Source: Spirosoma radiotolerans
GTDB lineage: Bacteria; Bacteroidota; Bacteroidia; Cytophagales; Spirosomataceae
NCBI RefSeq assembly: GCF_000974425.1
Contig: NZ_CP010429.1
Location: forward strand, 682,001-746,000
Reading direction: 5' to 3'
Length of the DNA stretch: 64,000 nucleotides
The notes beneath the pieces were generated by a model. That model ran no database searches. It saw nothing but the letters and a program-made list of their open reading frames with translations, and had not been told where the DNA came from. Positions 19,950 to 28,464 of the stretch are shown here, in pieces. How positions within the stretch are numbered: position 1 is the first letter of the stretch; every line of letters starts with the position of its first letter. The position numbers and the translations under genes are program-made.

Positions 19950-20015
19950 AGGTATCGATAAAGACTAAGAAGGCAGGCGGTCAATTTTTAAATAGTTAAG
20001 TAACTCTCTAATCAT
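19950..20015 (-). pseudogene. In-frame 5' extension interrupted by an amber codon
   Basis: In the same frame as the large modular gene, an ATG at 20015 starts MIRELLNYLKIDRLPS, then TAG (19967-19965), then SLSIP running straight into the annotated start. Read through the TAG, it makes a convincing signal peptide: charged n-region, hydrophobic SLSIPLAISLLSF, then TGDTA. Either the gene carries a nonsense mutation, or translation begins downstream at a non-ATG codon and the match is chance. Confidence 0.45.
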
Positions 20016-20238
20016 GACTGTTTTTTAGTGATGTGCCGCGAATATATAGATAGATGCATTATTAGTATGCAAAATAACCAATAAAATATATTAATTAGTA
20101 GTACAAATAGTAACTATTTACTACTAAAAGTTTAGTAAATTCAATCAGTACCTAAGCTAAAAGCAGTTAAAAAGCAATCTATTCTAAGAATGGACGTAGA
20201 GAGAAAGAAAGTTAATCCAAAGTAGGATTATAGAGTAG

Positions 20239-20285
20239 GAAAGCGTTCGGGAAAGACTACTAGAGAGTTTTCCCCGAACGCTTTC
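20239..20285. terminator. Orphan terminator-like hairpin
   Basis: Twelve-bp perfect arms, GAAAGCGTTCGG (20239-20250) and CCGAACGCTTTC (20274-20285), extended by an A/T-paired inner part. No coding gene ends nearby on either strand, so it may close a small transcript or be part of a leader. Confidence 0.45.
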
Positions 20286-20451
20286 TGTTTGTAACCTTAT
20301 TGAGAAAGGATATTTGCTTTCTACGTAATAAGGCTGCTGTACAATTGTATTGGTTTACAAACTCGATTCCTAAAAAATAATATGAACTATATTTTAAAAT
20401 TAGATTATATGATTTTTATGATAAGTCTTGATATTGCAGAACATTGCTTTG

Positions 20452-20459
20452 TAATTTTG
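20452..20459 (+). promoter_or_regulatory. -7 promoter element of third susCD pair
   Basis: TAATTTTG matches TAnnTTTG exactly and lies 28 bp before the susC ATG. The -33 region offers only an imperfect CTTG at 20427-20430. Confidence 0.45.
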
Positions 20460-20487
20460 ATGTTTTGTAAATTTAATCTATCAACAA

Positions 20488-23400
20488 ATGAGAAATTTTC
20501 TACTACTTCTGTTGATCGTCTGGTGTAGCGTTCTAAGCATTAGCGTCAGTGCCCAGCAGGAGCGTCGAGTGACAGGAAAAGTCAGTTCGGCCGAAGATGG
20601 GTCCGCATTACCAGGCGTATCTGTCGTTGCTAAAGGAACGACGAAGGGCACGCAAACCGATGCCGACGGTAATTACTCGATTACCCTGCCAGCCAATATT
20701 GGAACGCTGGTGTTCAGCTTTGTCGGGGTTGTCACGCAGGAGGTGGCCATCGGCAATCGGTCTGCCGTGAATGTGACATTGAGCAACGATACCCGTTCGC
20801 TCGATGAGGTGATTGTCACGGGGTATGGTGCCCAGTCGAAGCGTAACCTGACCGGCAATATTGCTAAAGTAGGCTCTCGGGATATTGAAAATATTCCGGT
20901 GCCCAGCGTCGAACAGGCGTTGCAGGGTAAAGTAGCGGGTGTACAGATTACCTCGCTGAATGGTAAAGTGGGTCAGGGGCTTCAAATCCGAGTGCGGGGT
21001 TCCTCGTCCCTGACGGCCAGTAGCCAGCCGCTGTATGTGATCGATGGTATTCCGATGACCTCCGCCGATCAGTCGTCGACAACGGCGCCCACCAACCCCA
21101 TTGCCGACTTGAACCCCAACGATATTGAGTCGCTGGAAATCCTGAAAGATGCCTCGTCGGCTGCCATCTATGGCGCGCGGGCTTCCAATGGCGTGGTGCT
21201 GATCACGACCAAGAAAGGTCGGGCCGCCAAAACAACTTTTGAAGCATCGGCCCAAATGGGTGCCAGCAACCCTACCCACCTGCGTCAGTGGCTAAATACG
21301 CAGCAGTACGTAGAATTGTTACAGGAGGCACGGGCTAACACGAACGCCGTATCGGCGACATCGCTGGCCAACCGATTTACGCGCTATGCCGCTGGCGATC
21401 CGGCGGGCTGGCAGGGCGAAAATCCAAAATACAACACCGATTGGCAGCAGGAGGCTTTTCAGAAAGCACCTTCGCAGCAGTATGATCTGAGTGCACGGGG
21501 TGGTGATGCAAAAACCCGTTTCTTCATTTCAGGGCAGTATTTCGATCAGAGCGGGATTATTATCAAAAACCGGTTTCGCCGGTTGAGTGGCCGGGTGAAT
21601 CTGGACCATACGGCTACGGATAAGCTGACGCTGGGGGTGAACTTCAACCTGTCGCACTCGATCAACGACCGTGTATCGAACGATAACGCCTTCTCGACAC
21701 CGATGCAAATTGTGGCCTTACCTGCCATGACGCCCGTTATTGATCCCCGTACCAGTCAACTGAGTGGTGATTATACGCTGTATTATAATCCGCTCCTGAA
21801 CCGCGATTATGCTGCCTTGCAGGCGCGTGTGTATCGGGTTATCGGTAACGTTTATGCCGACTATAAACTTCTACCCGGTTTGTCGTTCCGCACTGAATTT
21901 GGAACGGACTTACTGAGCCAGCAGGAGGATGAATATTACGGACGGGAAACCCAGCGGAATACAGGCGCTCCAAATGGCCTGGGATCAAATAGTTTCCGGC
22001 AGGTGTCCAACTACACGACCAACAACTATTTTTCGTTTGGCCGGACCTTTGCCGAGAAACATGACATAGACGCTACCCTCGGTATGTCCTACCAGGAATC
22101 GCGACTGAATCTTAATTCTGTTACGGGGCAGCAGTTTCCGAGTAATGCCTATAAGGAAATTATATCTGCGGGGAAAATCACGGCGGGTGATGGGCAGGAG
22201 AGTCGCTTTAGCTTTCTGTCGTATTTTGCCCGGGTAAACTACCGCTTCAATAACCGGTATTTGTTGGGCGTCTCGGGCCGTACTGATGGATCGTCACGGT
22301 TTGGTATCAATAACCGGTATGGCTTCTTCCCGGCAGTATCGGCGGGCTGGATTCTGAATGAAGAGTCTTTCCTGAAAAATGTTCGTTCATTAAGCCTCCT
22401 GAAATTGCGGGCCAGCTACGGGTTGACAGGAAATGCCGAAATCGGTAATTTCAGTTCATTGGCGTTGTACAGTGCAACGGGTTACGTTGGTGTACCGGGC
22501 CAGGCACCTTCGCAGATTCCAAACCCGGATTTGACCTGGGAGAAAACATTGCAAACCGACATCGGCCTTGAGTTTGGTTTCCTCAACAATCGCTTCTCGG
22601 GCGAAATCGATTACTACCAGAAAAACACAAGCGGTCTGTTGCTCAATGTGAACGTGCCAGGTTCGTCGGGTTTCCGGACGCAGTTGCGCAACGTCGGTAA
22701 GCTGGAAAATAAGGGATTTGAGTTTGTCTTCAACTCCAACAACCTCACGGGTCCGTTTAAATGGACAACCTCGCTGAACATTGCTTATAATAAGAACGTG
22801 GTCACTAATTTGGGCGGTACCACCATTACGGGTAGCTTCCTGAACCGGGCGCAGGAAGGTCAGCCACTGGGCGTGTTCGTTGGCCCCGAATACGCTGGTG
22901 TGGATGTGCAGAATGGCGACGCGCTCTATTACAAGAACGCGACCAAGCCCGATGGTACACTGGATCGCTCGACCACAAATAACTACAACGAAGCTGCTTA
23001 TGTACCGCTGGGTAGTCCATCGCCCAAGTTTATTGGTGGTATTACCAATACCTTCAACTACATGGGCATCGACCTGAGCATACTGTTCAATGGCCAGTCG
23101 GGAAACTACATTTATAACGGTGGTGGTAAATTCCAGTCAGCCAATGGCGATTACTTTGATAACCAGTCGATTGATCAGTTGAATCGCTGGAAAAAACCAG
23201 GCGATGTAACCAACGTTCCGCAGGCTCGTTTATACGGCGGCAATGGCACCGGCGAATCGTCCCGATACCTGCAAAAAGGTGATTATGTGCGTCTACGGAC
23301 TGTTACGCTGGGCTATACCCTGCCCAAAGCGCTCCTTACCCGCATTCATTTAAACCGGGTTCGGATTTTTGCAACGGGACAAAACCTGCTGACGTTCACG

Positions 23401-23529
23401 AAGTATACGGGTTGGGATCCGGAAGTTAACTCAGATGCCTATACGAGCAATCCCGTTAACCTTGGTATTGATTTTTATTCCGCTCCACAGCCACGTACCA
23501 TTATCGGTGGGCTACAAATTGGCTTCTAA
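20488..23529 (+). CDS. SusC/RagA-family TonB-linked outer-membrane receptor (pair 3)
   Basis: A 1013-residue SusC-like transporter. The signal peptide is residues 1-22 (ending VSAQ). The N-terminal beta-sandwich (about 28-100) is very similar to that of pair 1 (KVSSAEDGSALPGVSV, FVGVVTQEV), implying a duplicated or shared ancestry. The TonB-box region EVIVTGYG is near 107, and the plug carries the canonical LKDASSAAIYGARASNGV (about 220-237). The barrel ends in IGGLQIGF. Its susD partner starts 17 bp downstream. No regulator or hydrolase is adjacent, so the substrate is not indicated. Confidence 0.95.
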   Translation: MRNFLLLLLIVWCSVLSISVSAQQERRVTGKVSSAEDGSALPGVSVVAKGTTKGTQTDADGNYSITLPANIGTLVFSFVGVVTQEVAIGNRSAVNVTLSNDTRSLDEVIVTGYGAQSKRNLTGNIAKVGSRDIENIPVPSVEQALQGKVAGVQITSLNGKVGQGLQIRVRGSSSLTASSQPLYVIDGIPMTSADQSSTTAPTNPIADLNPNDIESLEILKDASSAAIYGARASNGVVLITTKKGRAAKTTFEASAQMGASNPTHLRQWLNTQQYVELLQEARANTNAVSATSLANRFTRYAAGDPAGWQGENPKYNTDWQQEAFQKAPSQQYDLSARGGDAKTRFFISGQYFDQSGIIIKNRFRRLSGRVNLDHTATDKLTLGVNFNLSHSINDRVSNDNAFSTPMQIVALPAMTPVIDPRTSQLSGDYTLYYNPLLNRDYAALQARVYRVIGNVYADYKLLPGLSFRTEFGTDLLSQQEDEYYGRETQRNTGAPNGLGSNSFRQVSNYTTNNYFSFGRTFAEKHDIDATLGMSYQESRLNLNSVTGQQFPSNAYKEIISAGKITAGDGQESRFSFLSYFARVNYRFNNRYLLGVSGRTDGSSRFGINNRYGFFPAVSAGWILNEESFLKNVRSLSLLKLRASYGLTGNAEIGNFSSLALYSATGYVGVPGQAPSQIPNPDLTWEKTLQTDIGLEFGFLNNRFSGEIDYYQKNTSGLLLNVNVPGSSGFRTQLRNVGKLENKGFEFVFNSNNLTGPFKWTTSLNIAYNKNVVTNLGGTTITGSFLNRAQEGQPLGVFVGPEYAGVDVQNGDALYYKNATKPDGTLDRSTTNNYNEAAYVPLGSPSPKFIGGITNTFNYMGIDLSILFNGQSGNYIYNGGGKFQSANGDYFDNQSIDQLNRWKKPGDVTNVPQARLYGGNGTGESSRYLQKGDYVRLRTVTLGYTLPKALLTRIHLNRVRIFATGQNLLTFTKYTGWDPEVNSDAYTSNPVNLGIDFYSAPQPRTIIGGLQIGF

Positions 23530-23546
23530 GCGACCACAAACAACTT

Positions 23547-24917
23547 ATGAGAACGAAACAATCAATCATACTGGCGTCGGTTATGTCGGTTGGCTTATGG
23601 CTGGCCTCCTGCAATAGCCAACTGGATATTAAACCGGTAAACTCGGTAGCAACAGGCCAGGCGCTGTCAACGGCGTCTGACCTGAGCGCGTTGCTCGTTG
23701 GGGCCTATGATGGCCTGAGTAGTATCAATCTGTATGGCGGGAGCTTGATCCGCGACGGCGAATTGCTGGCTACTGTGCCCTCGACCGGCGATGTAAACTG
23801 GACGGGTACCTACGTGGCTCCTCAGCAGATTTATACCAAGAATATATTGGTAAACAACGGGCAGGCCGACCTTACCTGGACAGATGCGTACCGCACGATC
23901 AATATCTGCAATACAGTACTGGCAAACCTGAACCTGGCCGCTACGGCCGATCAGCCGCGGATTGAAGGTGAAGCAAAGTTTATTCGCGGCTCCCTGTATT
24001 TTGAACTGGTACGATTCTACGCCAGAGACTGGAGTGATGGCGACCCGAATGCCAATCCCGGCGTTCCCATTGTAACCACACCAACGGTCAATCTGGATGC
24101 CAACTCGAACGTGGCACGGAGTACTGTGGCGGCTGTGTATGCCCAGGCACTTAAGGATTTGACCGATGCTGAAGCCAAACTTCCCGCAACAAACAGCTTC
24201 TTCGCCACGAAAGGCGCGGCTGGTGCACAACTGTCGCGGGTCTATTTGCAAAAAGCAGATTACCCCAATGCGGCTAATGCGGCCAACCGGGTCATTACCA
24301 GCAAAACGTATCAGTTGGTCGATATCGAGCAGGTATTTGATACACGCGAATTCCAGAATGGGATCAACACCGATGAAACGATTTTTGCGGTTCAAATCAC
24401 CGACCAGGACGGGACAAACGACGTCAATACATTCTATGGGTCATCGTCTGAAGGCGGCCGGGGAGATATCGATATAAACGAAAGCTTCCTTCAGCAATTT
24501 GAGGCTACTGATGGTCGGGCAAATCTGTTTTATGATGATGACGGTAGTATTCGGACCGCGAAGTTTATCAACCAATATGGCAACATTCAGGTGTTACGGC
24601 TGGCTGAAATGTACCTGACCCGTGCCGAAGCCAATTTCCGGGCTGGTACTGCGGTTGGTGATACACCGCTCAACGACATTAATGTCATTCGCAATCGGGC
24701 CGGCGCAACGCCCCTGAGCACAGCGCAGTTAACGCTGGCGAATATCCTGAGAGAGCGTCGCCTGGAGCTGGCTTTTGAAGGAACGTACATTCACGATATC
24801 AAGCGGACGAAAGGGAGTGTGGGTACATTGCCTTATAACTCGCCCAAACTGATTTTCCCGATTCCCTTGCGGGAAATAACGACTAATCCTGCCCTGTTGC
24901 AGAATGCAGGTTATTAA
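23547..24917 (+). CDS. SusD/RagB-family outer-membrane lipoprotein (pair 3)
   Basis: A 456-residue SusD-like binding lipoprotein with lipobox LASC and acylated Cys22. Typical segments are TDAYRTINICNTVLANL, EGEAKFIRGSLYFELVRFYA, VLRLAEMYLTRAEANF and the C-terminal RERRLELAFEGTYIHDIKR followed by KLIFPIPLREI. It is the last gene of the third pair; the inverted repeat at 24947-25026 follows. Confidence 0.93.
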   Translation: MRTKQSIILASVMSVGLWLASCNSQLDIKPVNSVATGQALSTASDLSALLVGAYDGLSSINLYGGSLIRDGELLATVPSTGDVNWTGTYVAPQQIYTKNILVNNGQADLTWTDAYRTINICNTVLANLNLAATADQPRIEGEAKFIRGSLYFELVRFYARDWSDGDPNANPGVPIVTTPTVNLDANSNVARSTVAAVYAQALKDLTDAEAKLPATNSFFATKGAAGAQLSRVYLQKADYPNAANAANRVITSKTYQLVDIEQVFDTREFQNGINTDETIFAVQITDQDGTNDVNTFYGSSSEGGRGDIDINESFLQQFEATDGRANLFYDDDGSIRTAKFINQYGNIQVLRLAEMYLTRAEANFRAGTAVGDTPLNDINVIRNRAGATPLSTAQLTLANILRERRLELAFEGTYIHDIKRTKGSVGTLPYNSPKLIFPIPLREITTNPALLQNAGY

Positions 24918-24946
24918 GTATCAAGCTGAAATAGTTTAATAGCCAT

Positions 24947-25026
24947 TTTTTGTCATGCTGACGCAGGAAGCACCTTAATCTTAATGCTTGACGTTTAAGA
25001 TGTTTCCTGCGTCAGCATGACAAAAA
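24947..25026. repeat. Inverted repeat with TGTCATGCTGACGC arms (MITE-like)
   Basis: Perfect 23-bp arms at 24947-24969 and 25004-25026 (core GTCATGCTGACGCAGGAA), with a further partly complementary interior (CACCTTAATC against TTAAGATG). Similar sequences recur in many Bacteroidota genomes as I recall them, so it is a likely non-autonomous dispersed repeat that also acts as a terminator for the plus-strand susD gene, since T/A tracts flank it. Confidence 0.6.
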
Positions 25027-25107
25027 TAAGCTAATGTATCTGAGCTACCTAATAGCGGTAAGTGAGGTTGTGGAGTTGAGTTCTTAAACCTGACTTTAGA
25101 AGAATTG

Positions 25108-25148
25108 AATAAGGCGTGTTGCGGCTCCAAACCGTGGTACGCCTTATT
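25108..25148. terminator. Hairpin with AATAAGGCGT arms
   Basis: Ten-bp perfect arms at 25108-25117 and 25139-25148 with a 21-nt loop, about 100 bp upstream of the OmpA-like gene. Could be a leader structure or a terminator; no T-run beyond TTTGG. Confidence 0.4.
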
Positions 25149-25244
25149 TGGCTAAAATTGACCTGTTAGGTCGCTATTTATTAAACCATAAACTACCTGG
25201 CATAGTCAAACGTTTATACAACAAGTACTTTGTATTCAACGACT

Positions 25245-26543
25245 ATGAGCCGCCAATTACTTACCTGTCTGTTTTTATTGCTGGTTGCCTCAGGTCTACG
25301 CGCGCAGGTACAGTTTACAACTGAAAATCCGCGTGTGGATGACATAAACGATCCTGATGTTAGCATTCAGCGCATTGAATTAACGGCACAGTACACCATT
25401 GTGTATATGAAGTTTCAGGCCCGAAAAGAGGGCTTCAATGGCCGTTCGTGGCCCTTTGCGATTCCATCTCCCGATGGCCGCCGGGGCGGTGAACTGGAAA
25501 GTACGAACAATATCGGGTTTCAGCCAACATCGAGATTATATGTGAATCAGGGGGAGCATTCCTATAAATTTATTCGTGCCGAGAATATCCCGCTCGAAGT
25601 CCGCCGGCGCGTGCAACCCGGCGAGCGCGTCGACTTTGTGGCCTATTTCGAACGAATAGACCCTGGCTATACAACGTTCGATTTGTTTGAGTGTAAAGAT
25701 GGGCGAGGCTTTGTTTGTTTCAATTTCTGGGGAGTTCACATCATCAATCCACTTCGTAAAAATCAGTATTCGCAGCGCACGCCCAAGCCGCCTGTTCAAC
25801 CCAAACAGCAGCAACCCCGCTACACACCCCGAACAAAACCCGGCATGGGCGAACCCGCCAGCCCTACAGAACCCGCGACACCGGCGCCCGTTCAGCCGAA
25901 AGAAACGCCTGCGCCAGTTGCCGTGGCGATTAATGGCATTACCCGCGATGCGAAAACAAAACAACCCATCGGGGCAACCGTTACGTATCGCCTGTTGTCA
26001 GGGGCTGAAGCATCGGGCAACGATCCGGCGGACTCTGTACAGAGTGCAACGCCTGGCGGGAAATACAGAATCCCCATTGACCGCCGGGGAGTTTACGCGG
26101 TCACGGCGTCGGCAAAAGGCTATTTTAGTCAGAGTGATACCCTGGTAACAAACCGCGTCGATGTTGCGCGCGATTTTGATCTGGTGCCCATTGAAGCAGG
26201 GGCTAAAATAACGCTGAAAAACATCTATTTCAATGCGTCGAAGTACGACCTGCAGCCTGAGTCATTTCCAGAACTGGATCGGCTGGTTACGGTGATGCAG
26301 ACCAATCCAACCATGCAAATCCGGCTCGAAGGCCATACCGATACAGTAGGTGAATTTGACGCCAACGTCGAACTGTCGCGCAACCGCGTCAATGAAGTAA
26401 AACGCTATCTGGTTGAAAAAGGCATTCGTGCCAGCCGAATCGAAACCGTCGGGTATGGCCCATCCAGGCCCATTAATACCAACAAAACGCTGAAAGAGCG
26501 CCCCGAAAACCGGCGCGTGGAAATGGTCATTGTCAAGGTGTGA
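25245..26543 (+). CDS. OmpA-family protein with N-terminal secreted domain
   Basis: A 432-residue exported protein. The ATG at 25245 gives a signal peptide ending LRAQ (residues 1-20); an in-frame TTG five codons upstream is less likely. An N-terminal domain of unknown type (about 22-170) is followed by a Pro-rich linker, a short carboxypeptidase-regulatory-like beta-sandwich (NGITRDAKTKQPIGATVTY, about 228-310) and a C-terminal OmpA-like peptidoglycan-binding domain (IYFNASKYDLQPES, LEGHTDTVG, NRVNEVKRYL, RPENRRVEMVI). It probably tethers the outer membrane or a secretion complex to peptidoglycan. Confidence 0.88.
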   Translation: MSRQLLTCLFLLLVASGLRAQVQFTTENPRVDDINDPDVSIQRIELTAQYTIVYMKFQARKEGFNGRSWPFAIPSPDGRRGGELESTNNIGFQPTSRLYVNQGEHSYKFIRAENIPLEVRRRVQPGERVDFVAYFERIDPGYTTFDLFECKDGRGFVCFNFWGVHIINPLRKNQYSQRTPKPPVQPKQQQPRYTPRTKPGMGEPASPTEPATPAPVQPKETPAPVAVAINGITRDAKTKQPIGATVTYRLLSGAEASGNDPADSVQSATPGGKYRIPIDRRGVYAVTASAKGYFSQSDTLVTNRVDVARDFDLVPIEAGAKITLKNIYFNASKYDLQPESFPELDRLVTVMQTNPTMQIRLEGHTDTVGEFDANVELSRNRVNEVKRYLVEKGIRASRIETVGYGPSRPINTNKTLKERPENRRVEMVIVKV

Positions 26544-26557
26544 AAACCTTATCAGTG

Positions 26558-26620
26558 GGTTTTCGGTATTTGGTTTATGGGTTATAGTGACAGACCACGA
26601 TAAACTGAATACCGAAAACC
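26558..26620. repeat. Inverted repeat abutting the endonuclease III start
   Basis: Twenty-one-bp arms with two mismatches (GGTTTTCGGTATT.. at 26558-26578; ..AATACCGAAAACC at 26600-26620), loop 21 nt. The right arm ends 2 nt before the start codon at 26623, so in mRNA the stem would cover the ribosome-binding region. Confidence 0.6.
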
Positions 26621-26622
26621 GA

Positions 26623-27285
26623 ATGAAACCTACCTTTGACCTCAACGTTGTTCTGGCACATATCGATGAAGCAATCCGGCCATATCCCAAGGCGGCTATG
26701 TTTGATCTGTTCGAGCAGGGGTATAATACGTTATTCGAGCAGCTAATGTCGTGCATTGTGTCGATTCGGACGCTCGACGAAACAACCATTCCTGTATCGC
26801 TTCGTTTGTTTGAGCAGGCACGTACGCCCCAGCAACTCCTCAAACTCGATGTGCCGACGCTCACTCAATTGCTATACGGCACAACCTATCCCGATCAGAA
26901 AGCTTATACCATGCTGGGTATTGCCGAACGGATCGTGAATGAGTTTGGTGGCGAATTACCTGCCAGTTATGATACCCTAACTTCCTTGAAAGGAGTTGGC
27001 CCGAAGTGCGCTAATCTGGCGCTTGGAGTGGCAACGGGAATGGCCGCGATCAGTGTGGATGTGCACGTGCATCGGGTTGTCAACCGCTGGGGTTATGTGC
27101 ACACCAAGCAACCTGAACAAACGCTGAAGGTGCTGGAAACCCAGGTCCCCCGCGACCAGTGGGTCAATATAAACCGGTTGCTGATGCCCTTTGGTAAGCA
27201 CATTTGTACGGGTACGTTACCGCATTGCTCAACCTGCCCGGTGCTGCCCTGGTGCGAACAGGTTGGCGTTGACCGACATCGGTGA
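26623..27285 (+). CDS. nth: Endonuclease III-family DNA glycosylase/AP lyase
   Basis: A 220-residue HhH-GPD base-excision repair enzyme. The helix-hairpin-helix LKGVGPKCA spans 122-130 with the Schiff-base Lys at 128, the catalytic Asp is D146 in VDVHVHRV, and the 4Fe-4S loop is C-x6-C-x2-C-x5-C at 195, 202, 205 and 211. All catalytic features of E. coli Nth, which removes oxidised pyrimidines, are present; the N-terminal SCIVSIRTLDE replaces the SAQATD of Nth, so it may be a paralogue with altered substrate range. I start it at 26623 because the in-frame ATG at 26530 would include the inverted repeat and the end of the OmpA-like gene. Confidence 0.88.
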   Translation: MKPTFDLNVVLAHIDEAIRPYPKAAMFDLFEQGYNTLFEQLMSCIVSIRTLDETTIPVSLRLFEQARTPQQLLKLDVPTLTQLLYGTTYPDQKAYTMLGIAERIVNEFGGELPASYDTLTSLKGVGPKCANLALGVATGMAAISVDVHVHRVVNRWGYVHTKQPEQTLKVLETQVPRDQWVNINRLLMPFGKHICTGTLPHCSTCPVLPWCEQVGVDRHR

Positions 27286-27302
27286 AACTCCTAATTTCCC
27301 TT

Positions 27303-27412
27303 GGTCCGTGTCCTCACGGACCAGAGAACCGGATAGTTTTTCGCCGGATACAGAACCTCGCCCTGACCGGATGGTGTTGCTGACGCGAATATGGCCCGTG
27401 AGGACACGAGCC
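27303..27412. repeat. GGTCCG-core repeat element, copy 2
   Basis: A 20-bp palindrome GGTCCGTGTCCTCACGGACC (27303-27322), a 23-bp middle block (27365-27387, GACCGGATGGTGTTGC..) and a second, degenerate palindrome (27393-27412). The same three blocks occur in opposite orientation at 55.4 kb. It fills the gap between convergent genes. Confidence 0.7.
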
Positions 27413-27439
27413 TGGGAGTAACATCGTTAAACTCGTCTG

Positions 27440-27970
27440 CTAATTTTCGGTCAACGATTGTTTCAAATTCGCCAGGGTCTCCCGGCAGGCTTTGTCAATT
27501 TGTCGATATAACTCAGCCTGATCGGCAGCAATCTGCTCAATCACACGTTTGTCTTTAACCGTACTATCAGCCGCTACAGCCAGTTCGTCAACAGTTGACG
27601 TCACGGCACGGACAGGTTGAGTACGGCCATTGTCGTCAATAATCAAATCGGTTATCGTGGCCCGGTATCGACCAAATTTGGTTTCAATTGTTAGGGTATA
27701 GCGTACGGATTGGTTGCCAATCGAATAAAAGGTTCTGACAAACAAAATGTTATGCTCCCGGTCATATTGTTGCTCGGCCTCGTTGCCTAAGGGGTAATAC
27801 CGGGTAGCCCATGAATGGACCTGCTCCATAAGCTGCCGGGCAGTCCGTTTGCTGTCAGGTACGCGTACAAGCTCCTGATATTGAACTTGGCCTACTTCAT
27901 TAGTTGGTAGCTTTACCTGCGCTAATGCACTGATTGAAACGAATAAAAAGAGAATAAACAAGTATTTCAT
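27440..27970 (-). CDS. Exported DUF4468-like protein
   Basis: A 176-residue exported protein with signal peptide MKYLFILFLFVSISALAQ. The mature part (VGQVQYQELVRVPDSKRTARQLMEQVHSW, abridged as QYQELV and QLMEQVHSWATRYY, then YTLTIETKFGRYRATITDL) matches the DUF4468 family of Bacteroidota, thought to have a TBP-like fold; its role is unknown. The last part is a charged helix rich in Asp, Lys and Glu. It lies 26 bp downstream of the DinB gene on the same strand, so it is probably the tail of that operon. Confidence 0.7.
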   Translation of the reverse strand: MKYLFILFLFVSISALAQVKLPTNEVGQVQYQELVRVPDSKRTARQLMEQVHSWATRYYPLGNEAEQQYDREHNILFVRTFYSIGNQSVRYTLTIETKFGRYRATITDLIIDDNGRTQPVRAVTSTVDELAVAADSTVKDKRVIEQIAADQAELYRQIDKACRETLANLKQSLTEN

Positions 27971-27996
27971 GGTGAATAAACGTCGGGTAGTCGTTT

Positions 27997-28464
27997 CTAT
28001 TTTGCTACTTTTTCTTCCCGCTTCCAGATGATAAAATCCGTTACGGGCGCTTCTTTCACCATGGGCCGGATGAGCTGAACGATCTGGCCCCGGTGGTAAG
28101 CCGCATGGTGACTTAGGTGGGTTAAAATGTCAAGCAATGAGCTCTTGTAGGCCACCTCTTTGGTGTTAACGTACTCCATTTGTTCCAGCCATTCGGACTC
28201 CTTGAGCGCCAGTACGTGGCTTGCCAACTGGCGGTGCTGCCGTTCGGCCGTTTCACCCATCCAACTCACCGGAATATTTTCCCAAATGGTGATAAAGGTC
28301 GACTCATGCATGATCCGGCCATACCAGACATGTTGCGCCGATAAAATATGCCCCATCAGGGCCAGCGCGCGTGCCGGTGGATTGTCGATCTTTTCGAGGG
28401 CGTCGATGATGCGCCGATTGGCCCAAAGTTCATAGTCCAGTAGTTGAATCAGGTAATTTTTCAT
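27997..28464 (-). CDS. DinB-family protein
   Basis: A 155-residue four-helix-bundle protein. The metal-binding triad of the DinB/YfiT fold is visible as H45 (AQHVWYGR) and the HxxxH pair H120/H124 (LSHHAAYHRGQ). Members act as metal-dependent thiol or other small-molecule transferases; the substrate here is unknown. Its ATG overlaps the TGA of the upstream gene (TGATG at 28462-28466), so translation is coupled to the NagZ/beta-lactamase fusion. Confidence 0.88.
   Translation of the reverse strand: MKNYLIQLLDYELWANRRIIDALEKIDNPPARALALMGHILSAQHVWYGRIMHESTFITIWENIPVSWMGETAERQHRQLASHVLALKESEWLEQMEYVNTKEVAYKSSLLDILTHLSHHAAYHRGQIVQLIRPMVKEAPVTDFIIWKREEKVAK

Larger units (their letters stand above)
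20016..20487. other. Divergent intergenic region with an orphan hairpin
   Basis: About 470 AT-rich bp between the leftward modular gene and the rightward third susC gene. It holds a strong hairpin (20239-20285) that follows no annotated gene and a promoter-like element before susC. No open frame of note. Confidence 0.5.
24918..25244. other. Intergenic region with two inverted repeats
   Basis: About 330 bp without a gene between susD and the OmpA-like gene. It contains the long inverted repeat at 24947-25026 and a smaller hairpin at 25108-25148. Confidence 0.55.
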
